Source: Streptomyces sp. KMM 9044 (GTDB lineage: Bacteria > Actinomycetota > Actinomycetes > Streptomycetales > Streptomycetaceae). Taken from it: 64,000 nt of DNA. Of this stretch, positions 8,007 to 16,438 are shown in pieces. A program made the translations under genes and the position numbers. Position 1 is the first letter of the stretch. The number at the start of each line of letters is the position of its first letter. The notes beneath the pieces are model-generated. The model was not told where the DNA came from. It ran no database searches and saw only the letters and a list, made by a program, of their open reading frames with translations. The stretch spans positions 372,001 through 436,000 of the forward strand of contig NZ_CP113910.1 in the NCBI RefSeq assembly GCF_024701375.2, read 5' to 3'.

Positions 8007-8945
8007 TCAGCAGTCGGGAGAGTCTGCGGTCCGCCAGGGGTCTTCCCCGGTCCGGCTGGTGGGGCAGTACTGCAGCGAGGAGTCGCTGCACGCGGCCTCT
8101 CGGACGGTGTCGCCGCACACCGGGCACGCCTCGCCGGTGCGGTCGTGGGCCCGCGGTCCGCTCTTCCTCCCAGCCTTCGGCCGCCCGGCGCTGAGCCCGT
8201 GCGCACGCCCGAGCGCTTCGGTGAGGGTGGTCCGCAGCGCCCGGTGGAGCCGGGTGATCTCCTGCGGGGTTGAAGAACGCGGCCAGTCCGGACGGGGGCG
8301 GCCTCGCCGCGTGCAGGATCTCGCCGCTGCAGGCGTTCCCGATGCCCGGGACCTGCCCCGGGTCCGCCACGCCGTACACCGCGAGACGCTTGTGCGTGCC
8401 GGCCTCCGCCAGGTCGAGGTCCGCCCCGGCCTCCGGCGCCACGCGCAGCGTGCGGTGTGTCCCACGGCGTGGTGCGGGGGACCAAGCGCTCGCGTTCCGG
8501 TACGAGGCCCGTGGCGGTCTTCGTGGAGGCGGCAGCCCGAGAAGTGTCCCGTTGGGGCGGGTTGAACACCCGAGCCGGCGGGACCGCCGTCCCCGGCCTG
8601 TGGATTCCGAGGTCCTGATCCCCTACACCACCTGGCGGGACGCCTTCCCGGCGCGAGCGGCTCCTCGCCGGGGCGCGGCAGTCCGCCGGGCAGCGGGTCC
8701 TTCCGGCGCAGCCGGCCCGCGTGGGCCGGACGGGTGACGAGGTGGGGGCCACCCTCCGTCACCGGGGCGAGGAACTTGCCGTGCCGGTGCACGGCGGTGC
8801 CCTCGTGGCACTCGACGGCAGTGAGCGGCGGGTCGTAGGTCTTCGGGGCGCCGGTCACCACGGGCGGGGCGCGAAAAATCTCGTGGCCCACCAGCAGCTC
8901 GGCGGGGGACGCCCGCAGCGCCTCGGCCTCGGGAAGTTCCGGTAC
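8007..8945 (-). pseudogene. Fpg/Nei-type DNA glycosylase remnant
   Basis: The N-terminus reads PELPEAEALRASPAELLVG, where the catalytic proline should follow the initiator, but the codon before it is GTA rather than GTG or ATG. The helix-two-turn-helix (QVPGIGNACSGEILHAAR) lies in another frame, and the C-terminal zinc finger (ACPVCGDTVREAACSDSSLQYC) is back in the first frame. So there is a lost start plus at least two frameshifts. An intact relative would be a base-excision repair enzyme for damaged bases. Confidence 0.7.
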
Positions 8946-8976
8946 ACGCCCGGAGGGCCACCCCGGACCGGGCCGG

Positions 8977-11136
8977 TCAGCGGGAGCCGCGCCCCGTGCC
9001 GTCGGCGGCACGGGCACCGCCACCGGGGTCGTGGTCGTGGTCGTGGTCGTGGTCGGAGGCCTTGGTCACCGAGAACTCGCACCACACGCATTTGCCTCCA
9101 CCGCGTGCCTCCACACCCCAGTCGTCCGCGAGTATCTCGACCAGGAGCAGGCCGCGCCCCGAGATGCCCGACTCCCCCGCCTCACGGCGTCGGGGCAGGG
9201 CGCTGGAGGAGTCGGCGACCTCGACGCGCAGCCGCCGCTCGCCGCCGGTGAGCACTCGGAGGGTGACGACGGCGGACCCCTCGGTGTGCATCAGGGCGTT
9301 GGTGATCAGCTCGTCGGCGACCAGTTCGATCTCGTCGGCGCGGTTCCCGGTGCCCCAGGCACCGACCCCGGCGCGGACCATGCGCCGGGCCTCGACGAGG
9401 GCCTCGGGGTCGCCGGGGGCCACGTGCTGCTGCACCCGGCCTCCCGCGCGCGGGCTGTCCGGCGGGCGGCGGCGCAGCAGGAGCAGGGCCACGTCGTCGT
9501 CCACGTCGCGCTCCTCGGCCACGTCGATGAGCCGGTCGGCCAACTCGCGTACGTCGTCGGGGCCGGTGGTGACGAGCGCGGAGAGGGTCTCGATGCCGTC
9601 GTCGAGGTCGGCACCGGGCTGCTCGACCAGACCGTCGGTGCACAGCAGCAGCACGTTGCCGGGGTCCAGTTCCATCGTCCCGACCGGGTACTCCAGCCGG
9701 TCGAACTCGGCGGACAGGCCGAGCGGCAGCCCGCCCGGCACGTTGACGCGGTGGCAGACGCCGTCGGCGCGCCGGACGAGCGGGTCGATGTGGCCCGCCC
9801 GGACCATCTGGAGGACGCCGGTGGACAGGTCGGCCTCGGCGTACAGGCAGGTCGCGGAGCGGTCGGTGTCGAGTTCGTGCAGGAAGACGGAGGCACGGGC
9901 CATCACGGTGGCCGGCGGATGCCCTTCGGCGGCATAGGCCCGGAGCACGATACGCAGCTGGCCCATGACGGCGGCGGCATGGGTGTCGTGGCCCTGGACG
10001 TCGCCGATCACGGCACCGACCCGGCCCCCGGGCAGCGGGATCAGGTCGTACCAGTCCCCGCCGATGTCCCGGCCGAGGCCACCGCCGATGCTGGCCGCGC
10101 GGTAGCGGACGGCGATGTCGGCGCCGGGCACGCTGGGGATGGTGCGGGGCAGCATGGCCTGCTGGAGTCCCTGCGCGAGGTCCGTCTCCTGCTCGTAGAA
10201 CATGGCCCGCTGCATGCTCTGGGCGATGCTGCTGCACAGGGCGACGAGGATGTTGCGCTCCTCGGGAGTGAAGCCGCGCCGGTCGCTGTAGAGCAGGCCC
10301 ATGGCGCCGATGGGACGGGTCTGGACGATGAGGGGCAGGTAGGCCGCCGAGGTGATGTGCAGGTCGGCGAGGTGCGGCCACAGCACCGGGTAGTGTTCGG
10401 CGAATTCCTCCGGCGACTCGATGAAGCGCGGGCTCAGGGTCCGTACGGCCTCGCTCATCGGGTACTGCTCGTCGATCCGGGTGATGCGGGTGCCCGGGAC
10501 GAAGCTGCCGACGGGCCCCTCGGCGACCAGCCGGATCCGGCCGGCCTCGACCAGACCCATGACGAGGCTGGTAGCGCCCAGAAGGGTGAGGCCGTGGGTG
10601 TCCTTGGCGACGTCGATGACGTCCTGCACGGTGCGTGCGTGCGCGAGGGCGGCCGTGGTGAGCTGGACGATGTTGGTCTGCTGGCGCAGGGCGTCCTCCT
10701 GGGAGGTCTGTCCCCCTCCGGCCTCGCTGTCTCCGAGTTCCTCCGTGGCGTCCCGGACGATGCCGAGGATGTGGCGGGGCAGTCCGGCCGCGTCCCGGCT
10801 GATGTAGCCACGGACGTGGGTCCGGCGCAGGGTGCCGTCGCGGCGGCGGACCCGGAAGTAGACGCCGTAGTTCTCGCTTCCGTCCTTCAGGGCCTGCGAG
10901 ACGGCAATGTCCAGGCGCACCGTTTCGGCGGGCGGGATCCGGGTCGCCAGTACGTCGGGAGCCCCGGATTCGTCGGGGCGCAGGTCGAAGATGTCGCGCG
11001 CCTGGGCGTCCATCAGCATCACCCGGGTGTCCAGGTCCCAGTCGAACCTGCCCATGCGGTTGAGCGCCAGGATCGGATCCGGGTGGTCCGGCCAGTCGTC
11101 CGGGAGTGACAGGGCGCTCGCTCCCCGATCAGCCAT
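8977..11136 (-). CDS. PAS-GAF-PP2C(SpoIIE)-HATPase phosphatase
   Basis: 719 residues. Approximate order: PAS-like domain 20-137 (FRVRRRDGTLRRTHVRGYIS), GAF domain 155-315, SpoIIE-type PP2C phosphatase 328-560 (GGDWYDL, GDVQGHD, CTDGLVE, DDDVALLLL), then a GHKL-type kinase domain 590-700 (ELITNALMHTEG, GRGLLLVEIL). Family knowledge: such Streptomyces proteins act on anti-sigma/anti-anti-sigma pairs. The fusion carries both a phosphatase and a RsbW-like kinase, so it may both phosphorylate and dephosphorylate a partner. The C-terminus has a His-Asp repeat tail encoded by a GTGGTC repeat. Divergent from the lipase factor gene. Confidence 0.9.
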   Translation of the reverse strand: MADRGASALSLPDDWPDHPDPILALNRMGRFDWDLDTRVMLMDAQARDIFDLRPDESGAPDVLATRIPPAETVRLDIAVSQALKDGSENYGVYFRVRRRDGTLRRTHVRGYISRDAAGLPRHILGIVRDATEELGDSEAGGGQTSQEDALRQQTNIVQLTTAALAHARTVQDVIDVAKDTHGLTLLGATSLVMGLVEAGRIRLVAEGPVGSFVPGTRITRIDEQYPMSEAVRTLSPRFIESPEEFAEHYPVLWPHLADLHITSAAYLPLIVQTRPIGAMGLLYSDRRGFTPEERNILVALCSSIAQSMQRAMFYEQETDLAQGLQQAMLPRTIPSVPGADIAVRYRAASIGGGLGRDIGGDWYDLIPLPGGRVGAVIGDVQGHDTHAAAVMGQLRIVLRAYAAEGHPPATVMARASVFLHELDTDRSATCLYAEADLSTGVLQMVRAGHIDPLVRRADGVCHRVNVPGGLPLGLSAEFDRLEYPVGTMELDPGNVLLLCTDGLVEQPGADLDDGIETLSALVTTGPDDVRELADRLIDVAEERDVDDDVALLLLRRRPPDSPRAGGRVQQHVAPGDPEALVEARRMVRAGVGAWGTGNRADEIELVADELITNALMHTEGSAVVTLRVLTGGERRLRVEVADSSSALPRRREAGESGISGRGLLLVEILADDWGVEARGGGKCVWCEFSVTKASDHDHDHDHDPGGGARAADGTGRGSR

Positions 11137-11227
11137 GGACCCACCTTGTCAGGATTCATCCGATTCTTCGACCGGGGCGCCCCGGAGCCCACGGGGCGGA
11201 CAATGAGCGGGAAGGGAGCGCACCGCC

Positions 11228-12664
11228 GTGGACTGGTTCACCGCATCCGACTACTGGCTGAGCCGGCTGGTCTTCCAGCGGGCGCTGGCCGGGCTGTACC
11301 TGGTCGCCTTCCTGACGGCGGTGCTGCAGTTCCGTGCGCTGGTCGGCGAGCGCGGGATGCTGCCGGTGCCCCGGTTCGTGGAGCGGACCCCGTTCGCGCG
11401 GGCGCCCAGTCTGTTCCAGGTGCACTACTCGGACCGGTTCTTCGCGGGGTGCGCATGGACGGGCTGCGCGGTGTCGGCGGCGTTGCTCGCGGGGGCGGAC
11501 TCCTGGCTTCCGCTGTGGGCCGGGATGCTGCTGTGGCTGGTGCCGTGGGCGTTGTACCTGTCGATCGTCAACGTCGGGCAGACCTGGTACGCCTTCGGCT
11601 GGGAATCGCTGCTGCTCGAGGTCGGCTTCCTCGCCGTGTTCCTCGGCAACGACGAGGTGGCGCCGCCGGTGGTCGTACTGTTCCTGCTGCGTTGGGTGCT
11701 GTTCCGGGTCGAGTTCGGCGCGGGTCTGATCAAGATGCGCGGCGACGCCTGCTGGCGCAAGCTCACCTGCTTGGACCATCACCACGAGACCCAGCCGATG
11801 CCGGGGCCGCTGAGCTGGTTCTTCCACCATCTGCCGAAGCCGCTGCACCGGGTCGAGGTGGCCGCGAACCATGTCACCCAGCTGGTCGTGCCGTTCCTGC
11901 TGTTCACTCCGCAGCCGGTCGCCACGGCCGCCGCCGCGCTGATGGTTCTCACGCAGCTGTGGCTGGTGCTGTCGGGCAACTTCTCCTGGCTGAACTGGAT
12001 CACGATCGTGCTGGCCCTGTCGGCGGTCGCGTTCCCCGTGCCGGCGTTCCCCGCCGGCCCGCCGGACACGGCCGGCGCCCCGCTGTGGTACGCAGTCGTC
12101 GTCCTTGTGGTGTCCGCGCTGCTGCTCGCCCTCGGCTACCGCCCCGTGCGCAACATGCTCTCCCGCCGCCAGGTGATGAACCGGTCCTTCGACCCGCTCC
12201 ACCTGGTCAACAGCTACGGGGCGTTCGGCAGTGTCAGCCGGGTCCGGTACGAGGTGGTGATCGAGGGCACCGCGGGCGACAGGCCCCGGAAGGACTCGCA
12301 CTGGCGGGCGTACGAGTTCCGGGGCAAGCCGGGCGATCCCCGGCGCTGGCCGCGTCAGTTCGCGCCGTACCATACGCGGCTCGGCTGGATGATGTGGTTC
12401 GCCGCGCTGTCGCCGTCCTACGCCGGGCCGTGGTTCGGCGCGCTGGTGGAGCGGCTGCTGGAGGGGGACCGCGACACGCTGCGGCTGCTGCGCGACTCTC
12501 CGTTCCCGCCGGGCGCGCCGCCCCGGTACGTCCGTGCCCGGCTGTTCCGCTACCGGTACACGACCTGGCGCGAGCTGCGGGAGACGGGCGCGTGCTGGGA
12601 GCGGACGTACGTGCGCGAGTACTTGCCGCCGACCCGGCTGGCGGGGGCGGGTCACAGGCCGTAG
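11228..12664 (+). CDS. Lipase maturation factor family membrane protein
   Basis: 478 residues from a GTG with AAGGGAG upstream. Several membrane helices fill residues 15-310. The family-typical sections are GWESLLLEVGFLAVFLG, RWVLFRVEFGAGLIKMRGD, LTCLDHHHETQPMPGPLSWF and NSYGAFGSVSRVRYEVVIEG. Vertebrate LMF1 helps fold lipases in the ER; the bacterial role is not established. Its last 13 bases overlap the convergent amidohydrolase gene. Confidence 0.85.
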   Translation: MDWFTASDYWLSRLVFQRALAGLYLVAFLTAVLQFRALVGERGMLPVPRFVERTPFARAPSLFQVHYSDRFFAGCAWTGCAVSAALLAGADSWLPLWAGMLLWLVPWALYLSIVNVGQTWYAFGWESLLLEVGFLAVFLGNDEVAPPVVVLFLLRWVLFRVEFGAGLIKMRGDACWRKLTCLDHHHETQPMPGPLSWFFHHLPKPLHRVEVAANHVTQLVVPFLLFTPQPVATAAAALMVLTQLWLVLSGNFSWLNWITIVLALSAVAFPVPAFPAGPPDTAGAPLWYAVVVLVVSALLLALGYRPVRNMLSRRQVMNRSFDPLHLVNSYGAFGSVSRVRYEVVIEGTAGDRPRKDSHWRAYEFRGKPGDPRRWPRQFAPYHTRLGWMMWFAALSPSYAGPWFGALVERLLEGDRDTLRLLRDSPFPPGAPPRYVRARLFRYRYTTWRELRETGACWERTYVREYLPPTRLAGAGHRP

Positions 12665-13530
12665 ACGCGGGTGGCGGTGGCTCCGAAGACCTCCCCCCGT
12701 CCGGTGGCGTCGGGGCCGGCTGTCAGTGCCCGGGCAGCGGCCAGGACGTCGCCGTAGGACGCGGCGAGGGTGCACACCGGCCAGTCCGAGCCGAACATCA
12801 GCCGTCCGGGGCCGAAGGCGTCCAGGACGACATCGGTGTACGGGCGCAGGTCGTCGACGCTCCAGATGGCCGGGGCGGCCTCGGTGACCAGGCCGGAGGC
12901 CGGAGGTTCGCAGACCGTGTTCGGCAGCGCGGCCAGGGCGCGGACGTCACGGGCCCAGGATTCGAGCCGGCCCGAGGCGACGGGCGGTTTGCCGGCGTGG
13001 TCGAGGACGAAGGTGAGCCGGGGCAGTGACGCCGCCGCGCGTATGCAGGCGGGAAGCTGGTGGGGCTGGACGGCCAGGTCGTAAACCAGTCCCGCGTCGG
13101 CGACGGCGGCGAGGGAGCGCTGTACGTCGGTCCGCAGCAGCCAGGCGGGATCGGGCTCGCCCTGGACCTGGTGTCTGACGCCTTTCAGGAACTGTCCGCC
13201 GGGCTGTTCACGCAGCCGGGCCAGCTCGTCGGCGAGGCCGGGGCGGGTGAGGTCGGTCCAGCAGCCGGCGACCCCGGCGATCAGGTCGTGCGCGGCGGCC
13301 AGAGCCAGCAGCTCCGGGGTCTCCTCGGAGATGGTGACGGTCTGGACCAGGACGGTACGGCAGCCCCCGGCCGCGCGGGCCTCGGGAAGCAGGTCGTCCA
13401 TCGTGAACTCCCGTCGCAGGGACTGAAGCCGGGGGCCGGTGATCCAGTCCTGGCTGCGGACGGACGGTTCCCAGACGTGGTGGTGCGCGTCGACGGTCAC
13501 CGCGTCAGGGAGCATACGGGCAGGAGTCAC
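12652..13530 (-). CDS. Amidohydrolase 2 family, L-fuconolactonase type
   Basis: 292 residues. A GTG at 13530 with GGGGGAG upstream is preferred to the ATG at 13515. The metal motif HHHVWEP lies near the N-terminus; FVLDHAGKPPV and FGSDWPVC (catalytic Asp region) follow. Family knowledge: this group hydrolyses sugar lactones such as L-fuconolactone or L-rhamnono-lactone. Neighbouring remnants of an aldo/keto reductase, an SDR and a fuconate dehydratase support the fucose assignment. It appears to be the only intact catabolic enzyme left in the locus. Confidence 0.82.
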   Translation of the reverse strand: MTPARMLPDAVTVDAHHHVWEPSVRSQDWITGPRLQSLRREFTMDDLLPEARAAGGCRTVLVQTVTISEETPELLALAAAHDLIAGVAGCWTDLTRPGLADELARLREQPGGQFLKGVRHQVQGEPDPAWLLRTDVQRSLAAVADAGLVYDLAVQPHQLPACIRAAASLPRLTFVLDHAGKPPVASGRLESWARDVRALAALPNTVCEPPASGLVTEAAPAIWSVDDLRPYTDVVLDAFGPGRLMFGSDWPVCTLAASYGDVLAAARALTAGPDATGRGEVFGATATRVYGL

Positions 13531-13693
13531 GGCAGCTCCCCCGGCGACTGCCCCACCCACTCCTCGGCCGGAACAGGGGCCTCGGCGGCAGAAGGCCGGT
13601 GGTGCGCGGCTCCTGCCACAGGGCGGCGGGTACGGGGGCGGTGAACTGGTCCGCGCAGTCGTGGACTTCGGCCGCCGAGCGGGCCCCGGCTAG
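13505..13693 (-). pseudogene. Aldo/keto reductase C-terminal remnant
   Basis: RSAAEVHDCADQFTAPVPAA followed by LWQEP and TGLLPP resembles the end of an aldo/keto reductase of the L-fucose dehydrogenase type. The fragment begins exactly at the edge of the miniature element at 13694 and runs into the amidohydrolase start. The rest of the gene is absent. Confidence 0.5.
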
Positions 13694-13858
13694 GTCCGTC
13701 CTCCGCGGGTCACTCCTTTGCACAGCCTCCGGGCTTGATCACGGTCCTGAAGCGATCGTGCTTCGGCGGGTTCTGCAACGCAGACCGCTGCGCTGATCGG
13801 TGGCCGACCAGCTGTGATCAGTTGATCTCCCCGAACGGGTGACCTGCGGAGGATGGGG
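13694..13858. mobile_element. MITE family 1, copy 1
   Basis: A 165-bp element with ~20-bp imperfect terminal inverted repeats (GTCCGTCCTCCGCGGGTCAC against CCCCATCCTCCGCAGGTCAC). It is flanked by CTAG on both sides (13690-13693 and 13859-13862). It encodes nothing plausible, so it must move using a transposase supplied elsewhere. The CTAG target resembles that of IS5-group elements; the family is inferred. Confidence 0.85.
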
Positions 13859-13935
13859 CTAGGACGCTCGCGACAGCCGGGGGCGGCGCCGAAGGCCAGG
13901 GAGGTGGCCTTCGGCGCCACTGCGGCCGAGCCGGT

Positions 13936-14049
13936 TCACCGGGCTGCCGGGCGCAGCCGCAGGCCCTGCATGCCGCCGTCGACCGCGAGGGCGGTGCCGG
14001 TGGTGGCACTGGACAGCGGGCTCGCCAGGTGGGCGATGGCGGCGGGAAC
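13936..14049 (-). pseudogene. Short-chain dehydrogenase C-terminal remnant
   Basis: AIAHLASPLSSATTGTALAV followed by DGGMQG is the classic SDR ending. The N-terminal part is missing: the frame joins directly to the start of a fuconate dehydratase-like gene, pointing to a deletion junction near 14050. Confidence 0.6.
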
Positions 14050-14132
14050 CGGACGTCGCACGTGTCGACGGCGGTGACACGGGCGGGAGTCGGAGGCACG
14101 AAGGGCCTTTCGGTGTAGGGCAGAAGCGGCAC
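14050..14132 (-). pseudogene. L-fuconate dehydratase 5' remnant
   Basis: A GTG at 14132 preceded by AGGAG begins PLLPYTERPFVPPTPARVTA, then VDTCDVRFP, which matches the start of enolase-superfamily fuconate dehydratases. After about 28 codons the sequence switches to the end of an SDR gene. Confidence 0.5.
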
Positions 14133-14153
14133 GCGGTCGCTCCTGGCACATAT

Positions 14154-14229
14154 TTGTCAGACCACTTGCGGGATACAACATCCCTGAGCCGCGACTGACG
14201 CACCCTGGACCTTCAGTGGTCGGACCACT
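14154..14229. promoter_or_regulatory. FadR-type operators upstream of the fucose remnant
   Basis: AGTGGTCGGACCACT (14215-14229) is a perfect 15-bp palindrome of the GTC-N-GAC type bound by FadR/GntR regulators. A second, looser site TTGTCAGACCA lies at 14154-14164. They sit between the fuconate dehydratase start and the FadR-like gene on the other strand. Confidence 0.6.
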
Positions 14230-14240
14230 GTGATGGCTGG

Positions 14241-14405
14241 GTCCGTCCTCCGCGGGTCACTCCTTTGCACAGCCTCCGGGCTGGATCACGGTCCTGAAGT
14301 GATCGTGCTTCGGCGGGTTCTGCACCGCGGACCGCTGCGCTGATCGGTGGCTGACCAGCTGTGATCAGTTGATCTTCCCGAACGGGTGACCTGCGGTGGA
14401 CGGGG
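14241..14405. mobile_element. MITE family 1, copy 2
   Basis: 165 bp, the same orientation and near-identical to copy 1. It is flanked by CTGG on both sides (14237-14240, 14406-14409). It lies between the FadR-type palindrome and the FadR-like gene, so it may have changed that gene's promoter. Confidence 0.85.
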
Positions 14406-14501
14406 CTGGACTGCGCGCACCGGCGACGGGGGGGGGAGCGGCGTGGACGAGAGACCTCGACCGGGGACACGGGCACCGGCTCGGCCCCGCGGAAGGGCAC
14501 C

Positions 14502-15224
14502 GTGACGCAGCGTGCCATCGAGCGGATCAAGGAGATGATCCGCGAGGGGCGGCTGCAGCCGGGCGAGCGGCTGCCCACCGAGCGGGATCTCGCCGTCCGG
14601 CTGGGCATCTCCCGCAGTTCGATGCGGGAGGCCATCCGCGCACTCACCGTGCTGGGCGTGCTCGAGGCCCGGCACGGCTCGGGCATCTACGTGAGGCGGC
14701 TGGAGGCCGGCGGCCTGCTGGAGATCTTCGGGGTCGTGGCCGACCTGTCCCGGGGACCGCGTCTGGTCGAACTCCTCCAGGGGCGCCGGGCGCTGGAGTC
14801 GACGGCGACCGCGCTGGCCACCGCGCGGATCACGCCGGACCAGCTGGCCGAGGTCGCCAGACACCCGGCCGCGAGGAACTCCACCGACGTCCCGGAGGAG
14901 TTCCTCGCCGTGATCCTGGGGCTGGAGGTCGGCGCCCCCTTCGGCCCGTTCCTGCCCGTCGACCTGGGCACCGGCGTGACCCTCGACTACTACGAGCAGC
15001 GCGACGAGCCCGTCCAGTCCCAGCACTACGCGTTCCTCGTTCCCGAGGACCGGTTCGACACGGCGATCGCCCGCCTGGAGGCGGTCGGGGTCACCTACTA
15101 CGCCGACCCGAACCACACCGAACCCGGCAGGGTCAACCGCCTCTTCGGCGGTCGCGGCGCCTACTTCGACGATCCGGACGGCCACAACCTGGAGATCATG
15201 ACCCGGCCCTACGTCCGTCCCTGA
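14502..15224 (+). CDS. FadR-type regulator fused to a glyoxalase (VOC) domain
   Basis: 240 residues from a GTG. Residues 1-67 are a GntR winged helix (GERLPTERDLAVRLGISRSS, HGSGIYV). Residues 68-117 begin a FadR effector domain (LVELLQGRRALESTATALAT). At about 118-125 the sequence changes to the inside of a VOC dioxygenase/glyoxalase domain (LAVILGLEVGAPFGPFLPVD up to YFDDPDGHNLEIMTRPY). The VOC part lacks its first strand and the FadR part most of its ligand domain. The most likely origin is an in-frame deletion joining two genes. DNA binding may survive; ligand control probably does not. Confidence 0.75.
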   Translation: MTQRAIERIKEMIREGRLQPGERLPTERDLAVRLGISRSSMREAIRALTVLGVLEARHGSGIYVRRLEAGGLLEIFGVVADLSRGPRLVELLQGRRALESTATALATARITPDQLAEVARHPAARNSTDVPEEFLAVILGLEVGAPFGPFLPVDLGTGVTLDYYEQRDEPVQSQHYAFLVPEDRFDTAIARLEAVGVTYYADPNHTEPGRVNRLFGGRGAYFDDPDGHNLEIMTRPYVRP

Positions 15225-15242
15225 GCGAGGCCGCCGGCCAGC

Positions 15243-15725
15243 TCACAGCGCCCGGTACATGACGTGCAGACCGACCCGTCCGTGCCGGGGATGCTCGTAC
15301 GCCTCGGGGACCGTCCCGAGGACCGTGAAGCCGAGAGAGGTCCACAGCCGTACGGCGGGGTTGGTCTCGACGACGGCATTGAACACCATGCCCCGGTATC
15401 CGGCCGCGCGGGCCTCGTCCAGCAGATGCCCGGCGAGGGCGCGGCCGTGTCCCCGGCCGACGTGGCCGGGGTCGACCATGAAGCCGGCGTTGGCGATCCG
15501 GGCCGCCGGGCCACCGTAGTTCGGGGTGAGGTAGGCGGAGGCGACGACCGCTCCGGCGTCGTCCTCGACGACGTACACCTGTTTCGCCGGGCTCATCCAC
15601 AGGACCCGGGCGTCCTCCTCGGAGGTGTCCGGGTGCCAGGTGTACGTCTCGCCCGCGGCGACGATGCGGTGCCAGAACGGCCAGATGCGCGGCCAGTCGT
15701 CGGCGACTGCTTTCCTGATCGGCAT
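15243..15725 (-). CDS. GNAT N-acetyltransferase
   Basis: 160 residues. The acetyl-CoA loop is in VDPGHVGRGHGRALAGHLLD (R/QxxGxG/A type), followed by GMVFNAVVETNPAVRLWTSL, typical of the core fold. The acceptor is unknown. The 57-residue peptide gene lies 62 bp upstream on the same strand, so they may be co-transcribed. Confidence 0.85.
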   Translation of the reverse strand: MPIRKAVADDWPRIWPFWHRIVAAGETYTWHPDTSEEDARVLWMSPAKQVYVVEDDAGAVVASAYLTPNYGGPAARIANAGFMVDPGHVGRGHGRALAGHLLDEARAAGYRGMVFNAVVETNPAVRLWTSLGFTVLGTVPEAYEHPRHGRVGLHVMYRAL

Positions 15726-15787
15726 GGACGCGAGTCTGGCACGCTCCCGCACCCGGCGATCGTGCGGGGCGCGGGCGGGGGCCGGTG

Positions 15788-15961
15788 TCAGTCGACGCTG
15801 GGCAGGATATGGGGCTCGGCGAGGTCGTCCTCGTAGCCCGCCAGGCGGATCGGGGCCGACCTGGCCCACACGTCGAGGCTGCCGAGCTCCCCGGCCGGGC
15901 GGCCAGCTCGCTCGGGGCGTTCCTTGACGGGCTGCTCCCCGTTGGTCTTCTCCGGTGTCAC
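15788..15961 (-). CDS. 57-residue peptide of unknown function
   Basis: A GTG at 15961 follows AAGGAG by six bases, an excellent ribosome site. The polar N-terminal half (TPEKTNGEQPVKERPERAGR) resembles a leader and the C-terminal half is distinctive: LDVWARSAPIRLAGYEDDLA then EPHILPSVD. There are no cysteines and no membrane segment. The size and two-part composition resemble a precursor for peptide modification, and a GNAT gene follows, but no modifying enzyme of a known RiPP class is nearby. I do not recognise the family. Confidence 0.55.
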   Translation of the reverse strand: MTPEKTNGEQPVKERPERAGRPAGELGSLDVWARSAPIRLAGYEDDLAEPHILPSVD

Positions 15962-16438
15962 CGCGCACTCCTTATGTGTCGGTCACCCTCGGGACGTGCC
16001 GCGCCGGTCCTGCCGCGCCCGCGTCGCACGTCCGCTCGGGCATGATGCGAAAGCCGTTCGGACGCGGTGGCGCCGGTTGGTCGTAGGAGAGCAGGCCGTT
16101 GTGAGGCGGCGTGTCCCATGACGGACCGGTGGGTGTGGGTAGGACCCTTTACTGCTGCCCGTCCGCCCCAGATTAGCCAAATGAGCGGACCCCCGCTCGA
16201 TGGGGCTGAAAACTCGACGTAACGATCTCTTGCCGGACCGCACCCATTCCACCCCCATATACCGCTATTTCACTATGGAAACCGCTGCAACCGGTCACTC
16301 GATCGGACTACAGGGGTGTCCACGTTTCCGGGAAGGCCCTGCGGTCATGGCGCAGTTCAAGTCCTGTTGGCCGGCACGCAAGCTCGTCATGGTGTGCTGC
16401 CGCACGGCAGAACGGCTGTCTTCCAGGAGGACCGGCGC
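15962..16438. other. Divergent intergenic region
   Basis: 477 bp separate the peptide gene from the next gene on the other strand. Several frames are open but none is protein-like. AGGAGG at 16424-16430 serves the downstream gene. No clear promoter motifs are seen. Confidence 0.4.

Noticed and set aside
9030..9060. GTGGTC repeats as a CRISPR or regulatory repeat
   Set aside because: Only about four contiguous units, in frame within the phosphatase gene.
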